Notes under the pieces: model-generated
Seen by the model: only the letters and a program-made list of their open reading frames with translations
What the model was told of the DNA's origin: nothing
Database searches by the model: none
Shown: positions 1-5,046 of the stretch, in pieces
How positions within the stretch are numbered: the stretch's first letter is position 1
Layout: each line of letters opens with the position of its first letter
Position numbers and translations under genes: made by a program
Assembly (NCBI GenBank): GCA_041666465.1
Contig: JBAYGX010000104.1
Coordinates: 1 to 5,447 of the forward strand
Origin: XYC2-FULL-41-22 sp041666465
GTDB lineage: Bacteria; Patescibacteriota; Gracilibacteria; UBA1369; UBA12470
Length of the DNA stretch: 5,447 bases
Direction: 5' to 3'

Positions 1-1
1 A

Positions 2-715
2 AATTTATCAGATGATGATTTGAAAAAAAGATTAGACGAACATTTCGTAATCAATAAGGGCGGACCGCTTTTGATAAAAGCAAATGAAGCAATAAGAACA
101 TATGAACGCGCGTTTTTCGTAATCACGCATGAATCGCAATATTTTTCAAAATCACTGGAAATGATAAAAGCAGGTATCACGACAAAAGAAAATGTCGCGA
201 ACGCAACAATCGAGGAGTTCATAATCGGAGCGCAGGTGAATTTTAACTATTTCTACTCTTCATTAACAGGAGAATTGGAGCTTATGGGCACGGATACTAG
301 AAGGCAAACGAGCCTTGATGGATTCTTGAGGCTGGATGCGAAAATACAAACGGAATTACTCAACGGCGGTTACAAACCTAGCATGATTGAAACCGGTCAC
401 ATTACATGTACGGTAAAAGAATCGATTGTGGAAAAAGCTTTTGAAGCTGGTGAGAAATTCGTTGCAACAACTCAAAAGGAACACACCCCCGGTATCATCG
501 GCGCATTCGCTCTCCAAGGTGCGGTTGCTGCGGAACAGGGCAGGGAAGAGATTGTAATATTCGATGTCAGCATGAGGATCCCAGGTTCGCCCGGGACACC
601 ATTTACACCATATTCAAGTTACTTGTATGGTGAATCGATAAGTTATGGTGAAAGGATTGCGATGGAGGTTACAAAGGCGATAAAAGAGGAGAAACTGGAG
701 AAGATTTTAAGTTAG
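2..715 (+). CDS. purP: PurP-family ATP-grasp ligase (FAICAR synthetase-like), 5'-partial
   Basis: This is the C-terminal 237 residues of a protein whose frame is open through the left edge, so the TTG at 20 is not its start. The family, first known from archaea, makes FAICAR from AICAR, formate and ATP in late purine synthesis, replacing the formyl-folate route of PurH. Seen here: the YFYS and LELMGTDTR block, then ETGHITCTVKESIVEKAFEAGEKF, the GIIGAFALQ strand, and the C-terminal segment with FDVSMRIPGSPG, TPYSSYLYGE and GERIAMEV. All fit the PurP ATP-grasp and C-terminal (DUF1297) regions. PurP proteins are usually 330-360 residues, so about a third is missing. The stretch RIPGSPG stands where many PurPs have an R-x-GGTN motif, so this may be a paralogous subgroup and AICAR as substrate is not certain. 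The gene ends in TAG, overlapping the opposing membrane-protein gene by four bases. Confidence 0.8.
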   Translation, partial: NLSDDDLKKRLDEHFVINKGGPLLIKANEAIRTYERAFFVITHESQYFSKSLEMIKAGITTKENVANATIEEFIIGAQVNFNYFYSSLTGELELMGTDTRRQTSLDGFLRLDAKIQTELLNGGYKPSMIETGHITCTVKESIVEKAFEAGEKFVATTQKEHTPGIIGAFALQGAVAAEQGREEIVIFDVSMRIPGSPGTPFTPYSSYLYGESISYGERIAMEVTKAIKEEKLEKILS

Positions 716-984
716 CGAGCACCATATAAAACAGATAGAAAAAATAGTAATAAGGCAATGGCTAATAGTATTGAAAATTTCCTTCTCATTGCCAAATTCT
801 TTCTCTTCAATGCGATGAGGAATTCAATACCAAATACTATTACTAAAACGAAAAGCAAAATTGGTACAGCAACGATAAGTAATAACATAAGAAAATCAGT
901 TTCGGTCATCCCGTAATTAGCATGCGCAACTTGAGGTGCAATTATCCCAAGGGTCACAACCGATGGAATTAGGATTTTTTTCAT
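712..984 (-). CDS. Small secreted-then-anchored membrane protein, unknown function
   Basis: A 90-residue protein I do not recognise. It begins MKK followed by a hydrophobic stretch and a plausible signal peptidase I site, AHA before N23. Residues 31-59 form a long hydrophobic segment, residues 60-69 are a basic loop (KRKNLAMRRK), and residues 70-87 form a second membrane span. With the signal cleaved, the positive-inside rule puts the N-terminus outside, the basic loop in the cytoplasm and the short C-terminus outside. No catalytic motif is visible. The ATG at 984 lies 21 bases after the stop of the preceding minus-strand gene, so the two are probably cotranscribed. No Shine-Dalgarno is visible. 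The TAA stop is interleaved with the TAG of purP on the other strand. An alternative is that the first hydrophobic stretch stays as a third membrane helix. Confidence 0.65.
   Translation of the reverse strand: MKKILIPSVVTLGIIAPQVAHANYGMTETDFLMLLLIVAVPILLFVLVIVFGIEFLIALKRKNLAMRRKFSILLAIALLLFFLSVLYGAR
713..722 (+). repeat. Border motif TAGCGARYAC, copy 1
   Basis: TAGCGAGCAC, whose first three bases are the stop codon of the PurP-family gene. Close copies occur at 1629-1638 and 3784-3793, also at gene borders. Here the motif also encodes the C-terminus of the opposing membrane protein. Confidence 0.35.
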
Positions 985-1005
985 ATTCGCGATTCGTTAT
1001 ACTAT

Positions 1006-1302
1006 TTAATTCCCCGCAGGCTCACTCGGCTTTTCAACTCTTTGTTGATCTTCCCGTTCGTCCTGTCCCTCTTTTTGCAAACGCGTTTTGGTTTTCTCGA
1101 GCTCGACTAACACGAATTGATTTAAATTTTCCAAAATATCATCCTTCTCGATTTTACTTAATGAAGAGTCGCGAAGGAGAATCTTAATCATGGCTCGCAA
1201 CCTGCGTTTCTTGCGCTCCTCGTCAAAAGCACCGGCAAGAGAATCTTCTTGATTGGCGTCGGGAGAAAGCAAATTGATGTTTTTGGGATGAGAAAAAAGC
1301 AT
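1006..1302 (-). CDS. Small charged, helical protein of unknown function
   Basis: The product is a 98-residue hydrophilic protein with no family I can name. After a short N-terminal region, residues 27-80 are rich in K, R, E and D with regularly spaced Leu and Ile, predicting one or two long amphipathic helices or a coiled coil. The basic run EERKKRRLR (28-36) could bind nucleic acid or acidic lipid. The tail (80-98) is polar, Pro-containing and probably disordered. I chose the ATG at 1302. The frame also allows a TTG at 1323 that adds seven mostly hydrophobic residues. Neither start has a Shine-Dalgarno, and an in-frame TGA sits just upstream of the TTG. The composition looks protein-like, and the next gene follows after 21 bases, suggesting a two-gene unit with the small membrane protein. 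No homology-based support is available. Confidence 0.5.
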   Translation of the reverse strand: MLFSHPKNINLLSPDANQEDSLAGAFDEERKKRRLRAMIKILLRDSSLSKIEKDDILENLNQFVLVELEKTKTRLQKEGQDEREDQQRVEKPSEPAGN

Positions 1303-1361
1303 ATACAAAATCAAAATAAACAAAACACTTCAGGATGTCCAGTTTGGGCTCATGCAGGTAA

Positions 1362-1375
1362 TTCCGCCGGCGGAA
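1362..1375. repeat. 14-bp perfect palindrome TTCCGCCGGCGGAA
   Basis: TTCCGCCGGCGGAA equals its own reverse complement and is strikingly GC-rich for this AT-rich region. It lies about 60 bases upstream of the minus-strand gene that starts at 1302. It could be an operator for that unit or a stem in a transcript; nothing in the sequence decides which. Confidence 0.45.
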
Positions 1376-1410
1376 CATTATGTCTAGACTCACATTGACA
1401 GAAGTTTTAT

Positions 1411-1510
1411 TGCGGTTAACCCGTACGCGATTCGGTCTGAATCTGTTGAATTACAACATGTCCCGTCCCAGGACGGCACATCGCATAACCATTCTAAAAG
1501 TAGCGGTTAT
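1411..1510. ncRNA. Candidate structured RNA or hairpin cluster, strand unknown
   Basis: Three perfect hairpins lie almost end to end: GATTC/GAATC (1429-1443, 5-nt loop), TGTTG/CAACA (1444-1458, 5-nt loop) and CCGTC/GACGG (1463-1476, 4-nt loop). A possible closing stem pairs TGCGGT at 1411-1416 with ATCGCA at 1480-1485, including one G-T pair, giving a four-stem, cloverleaf-like fold of 75 nt. A further ATAACC/GGTTAT stem follows at 1485-1510. It is not a tRNA: there is no 7-nt anticodon loop and no TTCRANNC T-loop. I recognise no RNA family, and transcription is not shown. Confidence 0.25.
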
Positions 1511-1628
1511 CATGAAAATACTTCGTATAATCCGTTCACTTGCGCAAGAGAAACCCTTTAAAGACATAGCTTTATTTATACTAAAAATCTCATAATCCCA
1601 GTTTTGAATGTCGTAGCCACGCTAGCGT

Positions 1629-1638
1629 TAGCGAACAC
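1629..1638 (+). repeat. Border motif TAGCGARYAC, copy 2
   Basis: TAGCGAACAC, part of a longer string (gctagcgttagcgaacactc, 1621-1640) built from repeated TAGC units. It lies 14 bases upstream of the -10 element of the nucleotidyltransferase operon. A related string, gcgttagcactctc, occurs at 3857-3870 ahead of the lipoprotein promoter. Confidence 0.35.
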
Positions 1639-1649
1639 TCATAAAACCA

Positions 1650-1658
1650 TGCTAAAAT
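1650..1658 (+). promoter_or_regulatory. Extended -10 promoter for the nucleotidyltransferase-glycosyltransferase operon
   Basis: TGcTAAAAT is an extended -10 element (TG at 1650-1651, hexamer at 1653-1658). There is no recognisable -35 hexamer 16-18 bases upstream, which the TG extension can compensate for. Transcription would start near 1665, giving an AU-rich leader of about 30 nt without a Shine-Dalgarno before the ATG at 1695. Confidence 0.55.
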
Positions 1659-1694
1659 ACCAGCGCAATCAATAAAGTTGATAATTTTTATATC

Positions 1695-2984
1695 ATGCGT
1701 GCAATCATACTTGCGGCGGGTCGTTCCAAAAGGATGAAGCCGATAGAGGACAAAAATTTCATCAAATTTTTAGGCAAACCTCTTATTGAGCATCAGATAG
1801 AAAATATAAAAAAAGCCGGGATTAAAGACATCACGATAATCGCAGGCGCACACAATCTCGCAAGCCTCAAGAAACTGGATCCAAAGATAAGAGTAATAGA
1901 ACAGGAAAATCTCGACCACGGCATGGCGGGTGCCATGATGAGTTTGGAGAAACACCTTAAGAAAAACGAGGAAATAATAGTCTTAAGCGCTAACGACTAT
2001 CTTGATTTGGAGGCTTTTCGGTTAATGAAAAAAGCGGCATCAAAAAGCCAAGCCGTGATGTTAATGTTGGCAAAAAAAGTGAAATCTTATTTTCCGGGCG
2101 GTTATATAAAAGTCGACTCGCACAATAGAGTCCAAAAAATAGTTGAAAAACCTGGCGAAGGAAAAGAACCGAGCGACATGATAAATATAGTCCTCCATAT
2201 CCATCGAAATCCGCTGGATTTCATAAGAACGCTAAAGAAATTAAAGACCAAAAACGACGACTGGTACGAGCTCGCAATCGATGAAATGATCAAAGAAGGC
2301 AGCAATATCGAAGCTGTTCCATTCGGAGGATTCTGGCAGGCGCTTAAATATCCTTGGCATATTTTAGAATTACAAAAATATTTCTTAGCACGGATTAAAA
2401 AATCGAAAATCGCGAAGACGGTGCAAGTCGCAAAAACCGCCGTTATAAAAGGCTCGGTCGTTATAGGGGAGGGTGTTAGAATTTTTGATCATGCAACAGT
2501 TGTCGGTCCGGTATACATCGGAGCAAATACTGTAATTGCAAATAACTCTCTCGTAAGAGAGTCGGAAATAGGGGATGACTGTGTAATCGGTTTCAATTCG
2601 GAAGTTGCGCGAAGCAATTTATCGGACAAAGTATGGCTTCATACGAATTACATAGGGGACAGCGTTTTGTGCGATAATGTTGCGCTTGGTGCAGGTTCGG
2701 TTACTGGGAATTTAAGGCTTGATGAGGGCGAAATTAAAGTAACGATTCAGGATAAAAAAATAGTATCCGGCACAACAAAACTTGGAGCGGTTATAGGCGC
2801 AAACTCAAGAATCGGAATAAATGTCAGCTTAATGCCGGGTGTAAAAATAGGTAGTGGATCCTTTATCGGTGGCGGACTTGCGATATCGCAAGATATACCG
2901 AATAACAGCTTCGCAAGAGGAGAGACTAAATTAAAGATTACATCAAACACGACCAAAGTCACAGACCGCAAAAACCAACTTTAA
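1695..2984 (+). CDS. GlmU-like sugar-1-phosphate nucleotidyltransferase with left-handed beta-helix domain
   Basis: A 429-residue two-domain enzyme expected to activate a sugar-1-phosphate with UTP or dTTP in the cytoplasm. The N-terminal nucleotidyltransferase fold (about 1-230) opens with ILAAGRSKRM, has K20 where the family PK lysine aligns (here D19-K20), then GKPLIEH, G76-M77-A78 in place of the usual GTA, N100-D101 at the metal site, and EKP (151-153). Hexapeptide repeats (about 240-400) form the C-terminal beta-helix: SVVIGEGVRI, GPVYIGANTVI, HTNYIGDSVL, GAGSVTGNLRLDE. H316, Y319, N339 and K348 sit at a constant offset from acetyltransferase residues I recall for archaeal ST0452, so amino-sugar acetylation is possible. 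This resembles archaeal-type bifunctional enzymes more than classical GlmU. The ATG follows the extended -10 promoter by about 36 bases, and the TAA abuts the ATG of the glycosyltransferase. Sugar and nucleotide specificity cannot be read from the sequence. Confidence 0.85.
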   Translation: MRAIILAAGRSKRMKPIEDKNFIKFLGKPLIEHQIENIKKAGIKDITIIAGAHNLASLKKLDPKIRVIEQENLDHGMAGAMMSLEKHLKKNEEIIVLSANDYLDLEAFRLMKKAASKSQAVMLMLAKKVKSYFPGGYIKVDSHNRVQKIVEKPGEGKEPSDMINIVLHIHRNPLDFIRTLKKLKTKNDDWYELAIDEMIKEGSNIEAVPFGGFWQALKYPWHILELQKYFLARIKKSKIAKTVQVAKTAVIKGSVVIGEGVRIFDHATVVGPVYIGANTVIANNSLVRESEIGDDCVIGFNSEVARSNLSDKVWLHTNYIGDSVLCDNVALGAGSVTGNLRLDEGEIKVTIQDKKIVSGTTKLGAVIGANSRIGINVSLMPGVKIGSGSFIGGGLAISQDIPNNSFARGETKLKITSNTTKVTDRKNQL

Positions 2985-3779
2985 ATGACACCAAAGCTTT
3001 CAATTACAATAGTTAATTTCAATCAAAAATACTTCCCACGCATGTGTGTTGAATCATTGCGTAAGAGCAAAGTGGATTTTGAATATGAAATTATATTTAT
3101 TGATAACAATTCAACCGACGAAAGCATTTCGTATCTGGAAAATGCCGATAAACAAGGACTGATAAAACTCATAAAATCTCCCAAAAATCTTGGATACGGA
3201 CGAGCAAACAATCTTGCCGCAAAAAACGCAAAAGGCAAATACATTTTAATAATGAATAATGATATTACGGTTGAGTCCGATATGTTGCAGCGCATGGTTT
3301 CTTACATGGAGGATCATAGCGAAATAGGGATACTTGCACCAAAATTGATTTACCACAGCGGTCATGTTCAAGAGTCATGCAGAAGGTTTATGAAATTGTC
3401 TGACTTGATAGCAAAAAGGACACCCTTGAGATTCATTCCCCCTTTTAAAAAGAGATGCGATGACTATTTAATGAAAGATTTCAATCATGACAAAACACAG
3501 GAGGTTGATTTGATTACCGGGGCGTTTTTGATGATGCCTAAAAAAGTTTTTGACGAAATAGAGGGATTTGACGAGAGATACTTTCTATTCATGGAAGATT
3601 TCGATCTTTGCAGAAAAGTCTGGAAGAAAGGGTATAAAGTCGTATATTTCCCGGAAGTTGAAGCCATTCATTATCATAAAAGATTAAGTGACGGTTCGAT
3701 TTTTGGACAACTTACAAAAAAAGTTTTCTGGATACATGCGGTAAGTGCAATTAAATATTTCTGGAAATGGAGCCGGTAG
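2985..3779 (+). CDS. GT2-family glycosyltransferase (rhamnosyltransferase-like)
   Basis: A 264-residue inverting glycosyltransferase with a GT-A fold, predicted to move a sugar from a nucleotide donor onto a growing surface glycan at the inner face of the membrane. Seen: the starting strand SITIVNFNQ, the nucleotide-binding D40-NNSTDES, NLGYGRANNLAA (68-79), the metal-binding NND (91-93, the DxD-type motif), GAFLMMPKKVF (179-189), and GFDERYFLFMEDFDL with E204-D205 as the likely catalytic-base motif. IHYHKR (228-233) completes the active site. There are no membrane helices; an aromatic, basic C-terminal helix (245-264) may dock on the membrane. The length suits the short WcaA or rhamnosyltransferase-like branch. 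Its ATG directly follows the TAA of the nucleotidyltransferase, so translation is probably coupled and the two may share a pathway. Donor and acceptor are unknown. The TAG stop lies inside a heptamer repeat. Confidence 0.88.
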   Translation: MTPKLSITIVNFNQKYFPRMCVESLRKSKVDFEYEIIFIDNNSTDESISYLENADKQGLIKLIKSPKNLGYGRANNLAAKNAKGKYILIMNNDITVESDMLQRMVSYMEDHSEIGILAPKLIYHSGHVQESCRRFMKLSDLIAKRTPLRFIPPFKKRCDDYLMKDFNHDKTQEVDLITGAFLMMPKKVFDEIEGFDERYFLFMEDFDLCRKVWKKGYKVVYFPEVEAIHYHKRLSDGSIFGQLTKKVFWIHAVSAIKYFWKWSR

Positions 3780-3794
3780 CCGGTAGCGAGTACT
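3771..3794 (+). repeat. Tandem heptamer repeat ending in the border motif (copy 3)
   Basis: Two exact copies of AGCCGGT (3771-3777, 3778-3784) are followed by the variant AGCGAGT (3785-3791). The array covers the last codons and TAG stop of the glycosyltransferase. Positions 3784-3793 read TAGCGAGTAC, the third copy of the border motif. It is not a rho-independent terminator, having neither stem nor T-run. Confidence 0.5.
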
Positions 3795-3881
3795 ATAAAC
3801 GATTGGGATCAGCGGAAAAACAGATATTTGCCTAAACGCTTTTGTCGATAGCGATTGCGTTAGCACTCTCCTTATTCGAAT

Positions 3882-3910
3882 TTGTTTTTTGCGAGACCCT
3901 GATGTAAAAT
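3882..3910 (+). promoter_or_regulatory. Sigma70-type promoter of the lipoprotein gene
   Basis: TTGTTT (3882-3887) and TAAAAT (3905-3910) are separated by exactly 17 bases, and TG immediately precedes the -10. The predicted start near 3917 gives a leader of about 24 nt with no Shine-Dalgarno before the ATG at 3941. The -10 hexamer TAAAAT is the same as that of the nucleotidyltransferase operon. Confidence 0.6.
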
Positions 3911-3940
3911 CCAATCCCGATAATTTTAACCATAAAAAAT

Positions 3941-5002
3941 ATGAAAAAAGTACTTTCAATTGTCATGTTGCTATCGACATTATTGGCACTGACCGGTTGT
4001 GAAAAAGAAACAATTATAGAAGCGGGAAATCAAAAATATTATGTGGCGGAACTTGTTGGAGATCCAAATAACAGAAATGTACTTAGGGCGACAACAGTAT
4101 GGAGTGAAGATACATCGTTTGAAATGCTCATTCAGGATTATTGGGAAGTCAAGAAAGACACGGAGGATTTATACAATACCGACATATACATTTCATCAAA
4201 TGAATACGAGGATGATACTTGTGTGGTTTTGCCCGGTACTATCGGTTACGGGATAGATGAGGCCTTAGAGAAAGAGATATGGCAGACAACAACAACATAT
4301 GGATCTGCTGAAGACTATTATTTTTATGAAAGAATATCGGAGACTGAAAAAAGGCCGGTGTTGAGGATAGTCACATTTACTGACGAAGAAGGGAATAATT
4401 ATATACTTGAAGCGAGATATCCCGAGACAAATTACGAAGCTTGCAATGCCGACTTCTCGGATATGGTAGCGACATTCCAGACATTAGATATGAAGCTGGA
4501 AGATACATATGTTGCAGAGGAGATATTTCAGCCGAAATGGGTTTCATTGGTATTGCAACCATATGGCACAACAACAGAGGAAGATGAATTGGTCATAGAT
4601 TATTCACCGGATTGGACTCTAATCAATAATGAAGAGGACATGTTGAGTCAGTACATACTTACAGATTCGAAAACGGATTGTAAGACATATGCCGGAGTGG
4701 CACAGAGAGATTTGACAGGACTAACTTATACCGAAGATGTATTGGTTTTGGATAATAATGATATGGCGAAAAAATATCTTGTTACCGATGAAAACGGAGT
4801 TGTTACAATGGAGATTGTATCTGTCACGCATGGCGGGAAAACTTACAATTTCGAGTTAAGGAATATTGATCAAGAACAAATAGTTGTTTGTACCGATGAG
4901 TTTGAATCAACGGTGAAAAGTGTCAGGACTTATGTTGAAGAAATAGCGGCACGAACATCATCCAATGTTTCAACCGATTCAGGAACGGGTACGGCGGAAT
5001 AA
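3941..5002 (+). CDS. Acidic lipoprotein of unknown function with internal duplication
   Basis: A 353-residue lipoprotein. Residues 1-20 are a type II signal peptide (MKK, hydrophobic core, lipobox LTGC), so C20 would be lipidated and the protein held outside the cytoplasmic membrane. The mature chain is rich in Asp and Glu and ends in a Ser/Thr/Gly tail (about 339-353). Two halves look homologous (about 59-182 and 216-331): W68 and W225, C94 and C247, then RIVTFT matched by EIVSVT, and EACNADF by VVCTDEF, placing C168 opposite C317. Cysteine spacing is 74 and 70 residues, so each half may hold one disulfide. IDYSPDW (219-225) recalls the Y-P-x-x-W start of PsbP-like folds, but that is a guess. 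I do not recognise a family, so no substrate is assigned. It has its own promoter and lies 44 bases before the flavodoxin-like gene. Confidence 0.8.
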   Translation: MKKVLSIVMLLSTLLALTGCEKETIIEAGNQKYYVAELVGDPNNRNVLRATTVWSEDTSFEMLIQDYWEVKKDTEDLYNTDIYISSNEYEDDTCVVLPGTIGYGIDEALEKEIWQTTTTYGSAEDYYFYERISETEKRPVLRIVTFTDEEGNNYILEARYPETNYEACNADFSDMVATFQTLDMKLEDTYVAEEIFQPKWVSLVLQPYGTTTEEDELVIDYSPDWTLINNEEDMLSQYILTDSKTDCKTYAGVAQRDLTGLTYTEDVLVLDNNDMAKKYLVTDENGVVTMEIVSVTHGGKTYNFELRNIDQEQIVVCTDEFESTVKSVRTYVEEIAARTSSNVSTDSGTGTAE

Positions 5003-5012
5003 GGAAGAAAGG

Positions 5013-5026
5013 TTGTAGCTTGTAGT
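5013..5026 (+). repeat. Tandem heptamer repeat TTGTAGC/TTGTAGT
   Basis: TTGTAGC (5013-5019) is followed at once by TTGTAGT (5020-5026), between the lipoprotein stop and the flavodoxin Shine-Dalgarno. It shares the 7-base period and embedded TAG with the array at 3771-3791. Two units alone could be chance. Confidence 0.3.
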
Positions 5027-5031
5027 TTATT

Positions 5032-5038
5032 AAGAGGT
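5032..5038 (+). promoter_or_regulatory. Shine-Dalgarno of the flavodoxin-like gene
   Basis: AAGAGGT with GAGG at 5034-5037, nine bases before the ATG at 5047. It is the only clear Shine-Dalgarno in the window and fixes the flavodoxin start. I see no separate promoter in the 44-base gap, so the gene may be read from the lipoprotein promoter. Confidence 0.65.
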
Positions 5039-5046
5039 AAAATTTT

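Larger units (their letters stand above)
1324..1694. other. 371-bp divergent intergenic region with dense short palindromes
   Basis: This stretch separates the minus-strand pair from the plus-strand glycan genes. I find no convincing gene. A 71-codon plus-strand frame (1380-1595) and a minus-strand frame of about 55 codons (about 1618-1452) both look like chance openings. It holds many perfect dyads: 1362-1375, GTCTAGAC at 1382-1389, GGTTAACC at 1414-1421, the hairpins at 1429-1443, 1444-1458, 1463-1476 and 1485-1510, and CTTGCGCAAG at 1539-1548. Its right end carries the border motif and the promoter of the downstream operon. It could hold a structured RNA or a decayed gene. Confidence 0.5.

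Noticed and set aside
20..22. TTG as the start of the PurP-family gene
   Set aside because: The frame is open from base 2 and a third of the family's length is missing, so the true start lies outside the window.
936..1187. 83-codon plus-strand frame
   Set aside because: It lies antisense to both small minus-strand genes, which have better composition and, in one case, a clear signal peptide.
1395..1400. Perfect TTGACA hexamer
   Set aside because: No -10-like hexamer stands 16-18 bases downstream.
1411..1485. A tRNA, because the fold is cloverleaf-like and about 75 nt long
   Set aside because: Loops are 4-5 nt, there is no anticodon loop and no TTCRANNC T-loop on either strand.
1526..1531. 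Perfect TATAAT hexamer
   Set aside because: No -35 at a proper distance and no TG extension; it could be used, but nothing downstream before 1695 needs it.
1380..1595. A 71-codon plus-strand frame with many Arg and Leu residues
   Set aside because: No ribosome site and no recognisable motif, Arg codons are mixed unlike the neighbours, and it runs across the hairpin cluster. It is more likely a chance opening or a relic, though a small protein is not excluded.
1452..1618. Minus-strand open frame of about 55 codons opposite the previous one
   Set aside because: It starts after a stop without a good initiation site, resembles nothing I know, and ends at TAA with no continuation into the downstream gene.
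3831..3890. Rho-independent terminator after the glycosyltransferase
   Set aside because: Only a 5-bp AACGC/GCGTT stem with a long loop and an ATTCGAAT dyad before T-rich sequence; neither makes a stable stem followed by a proper T-run.
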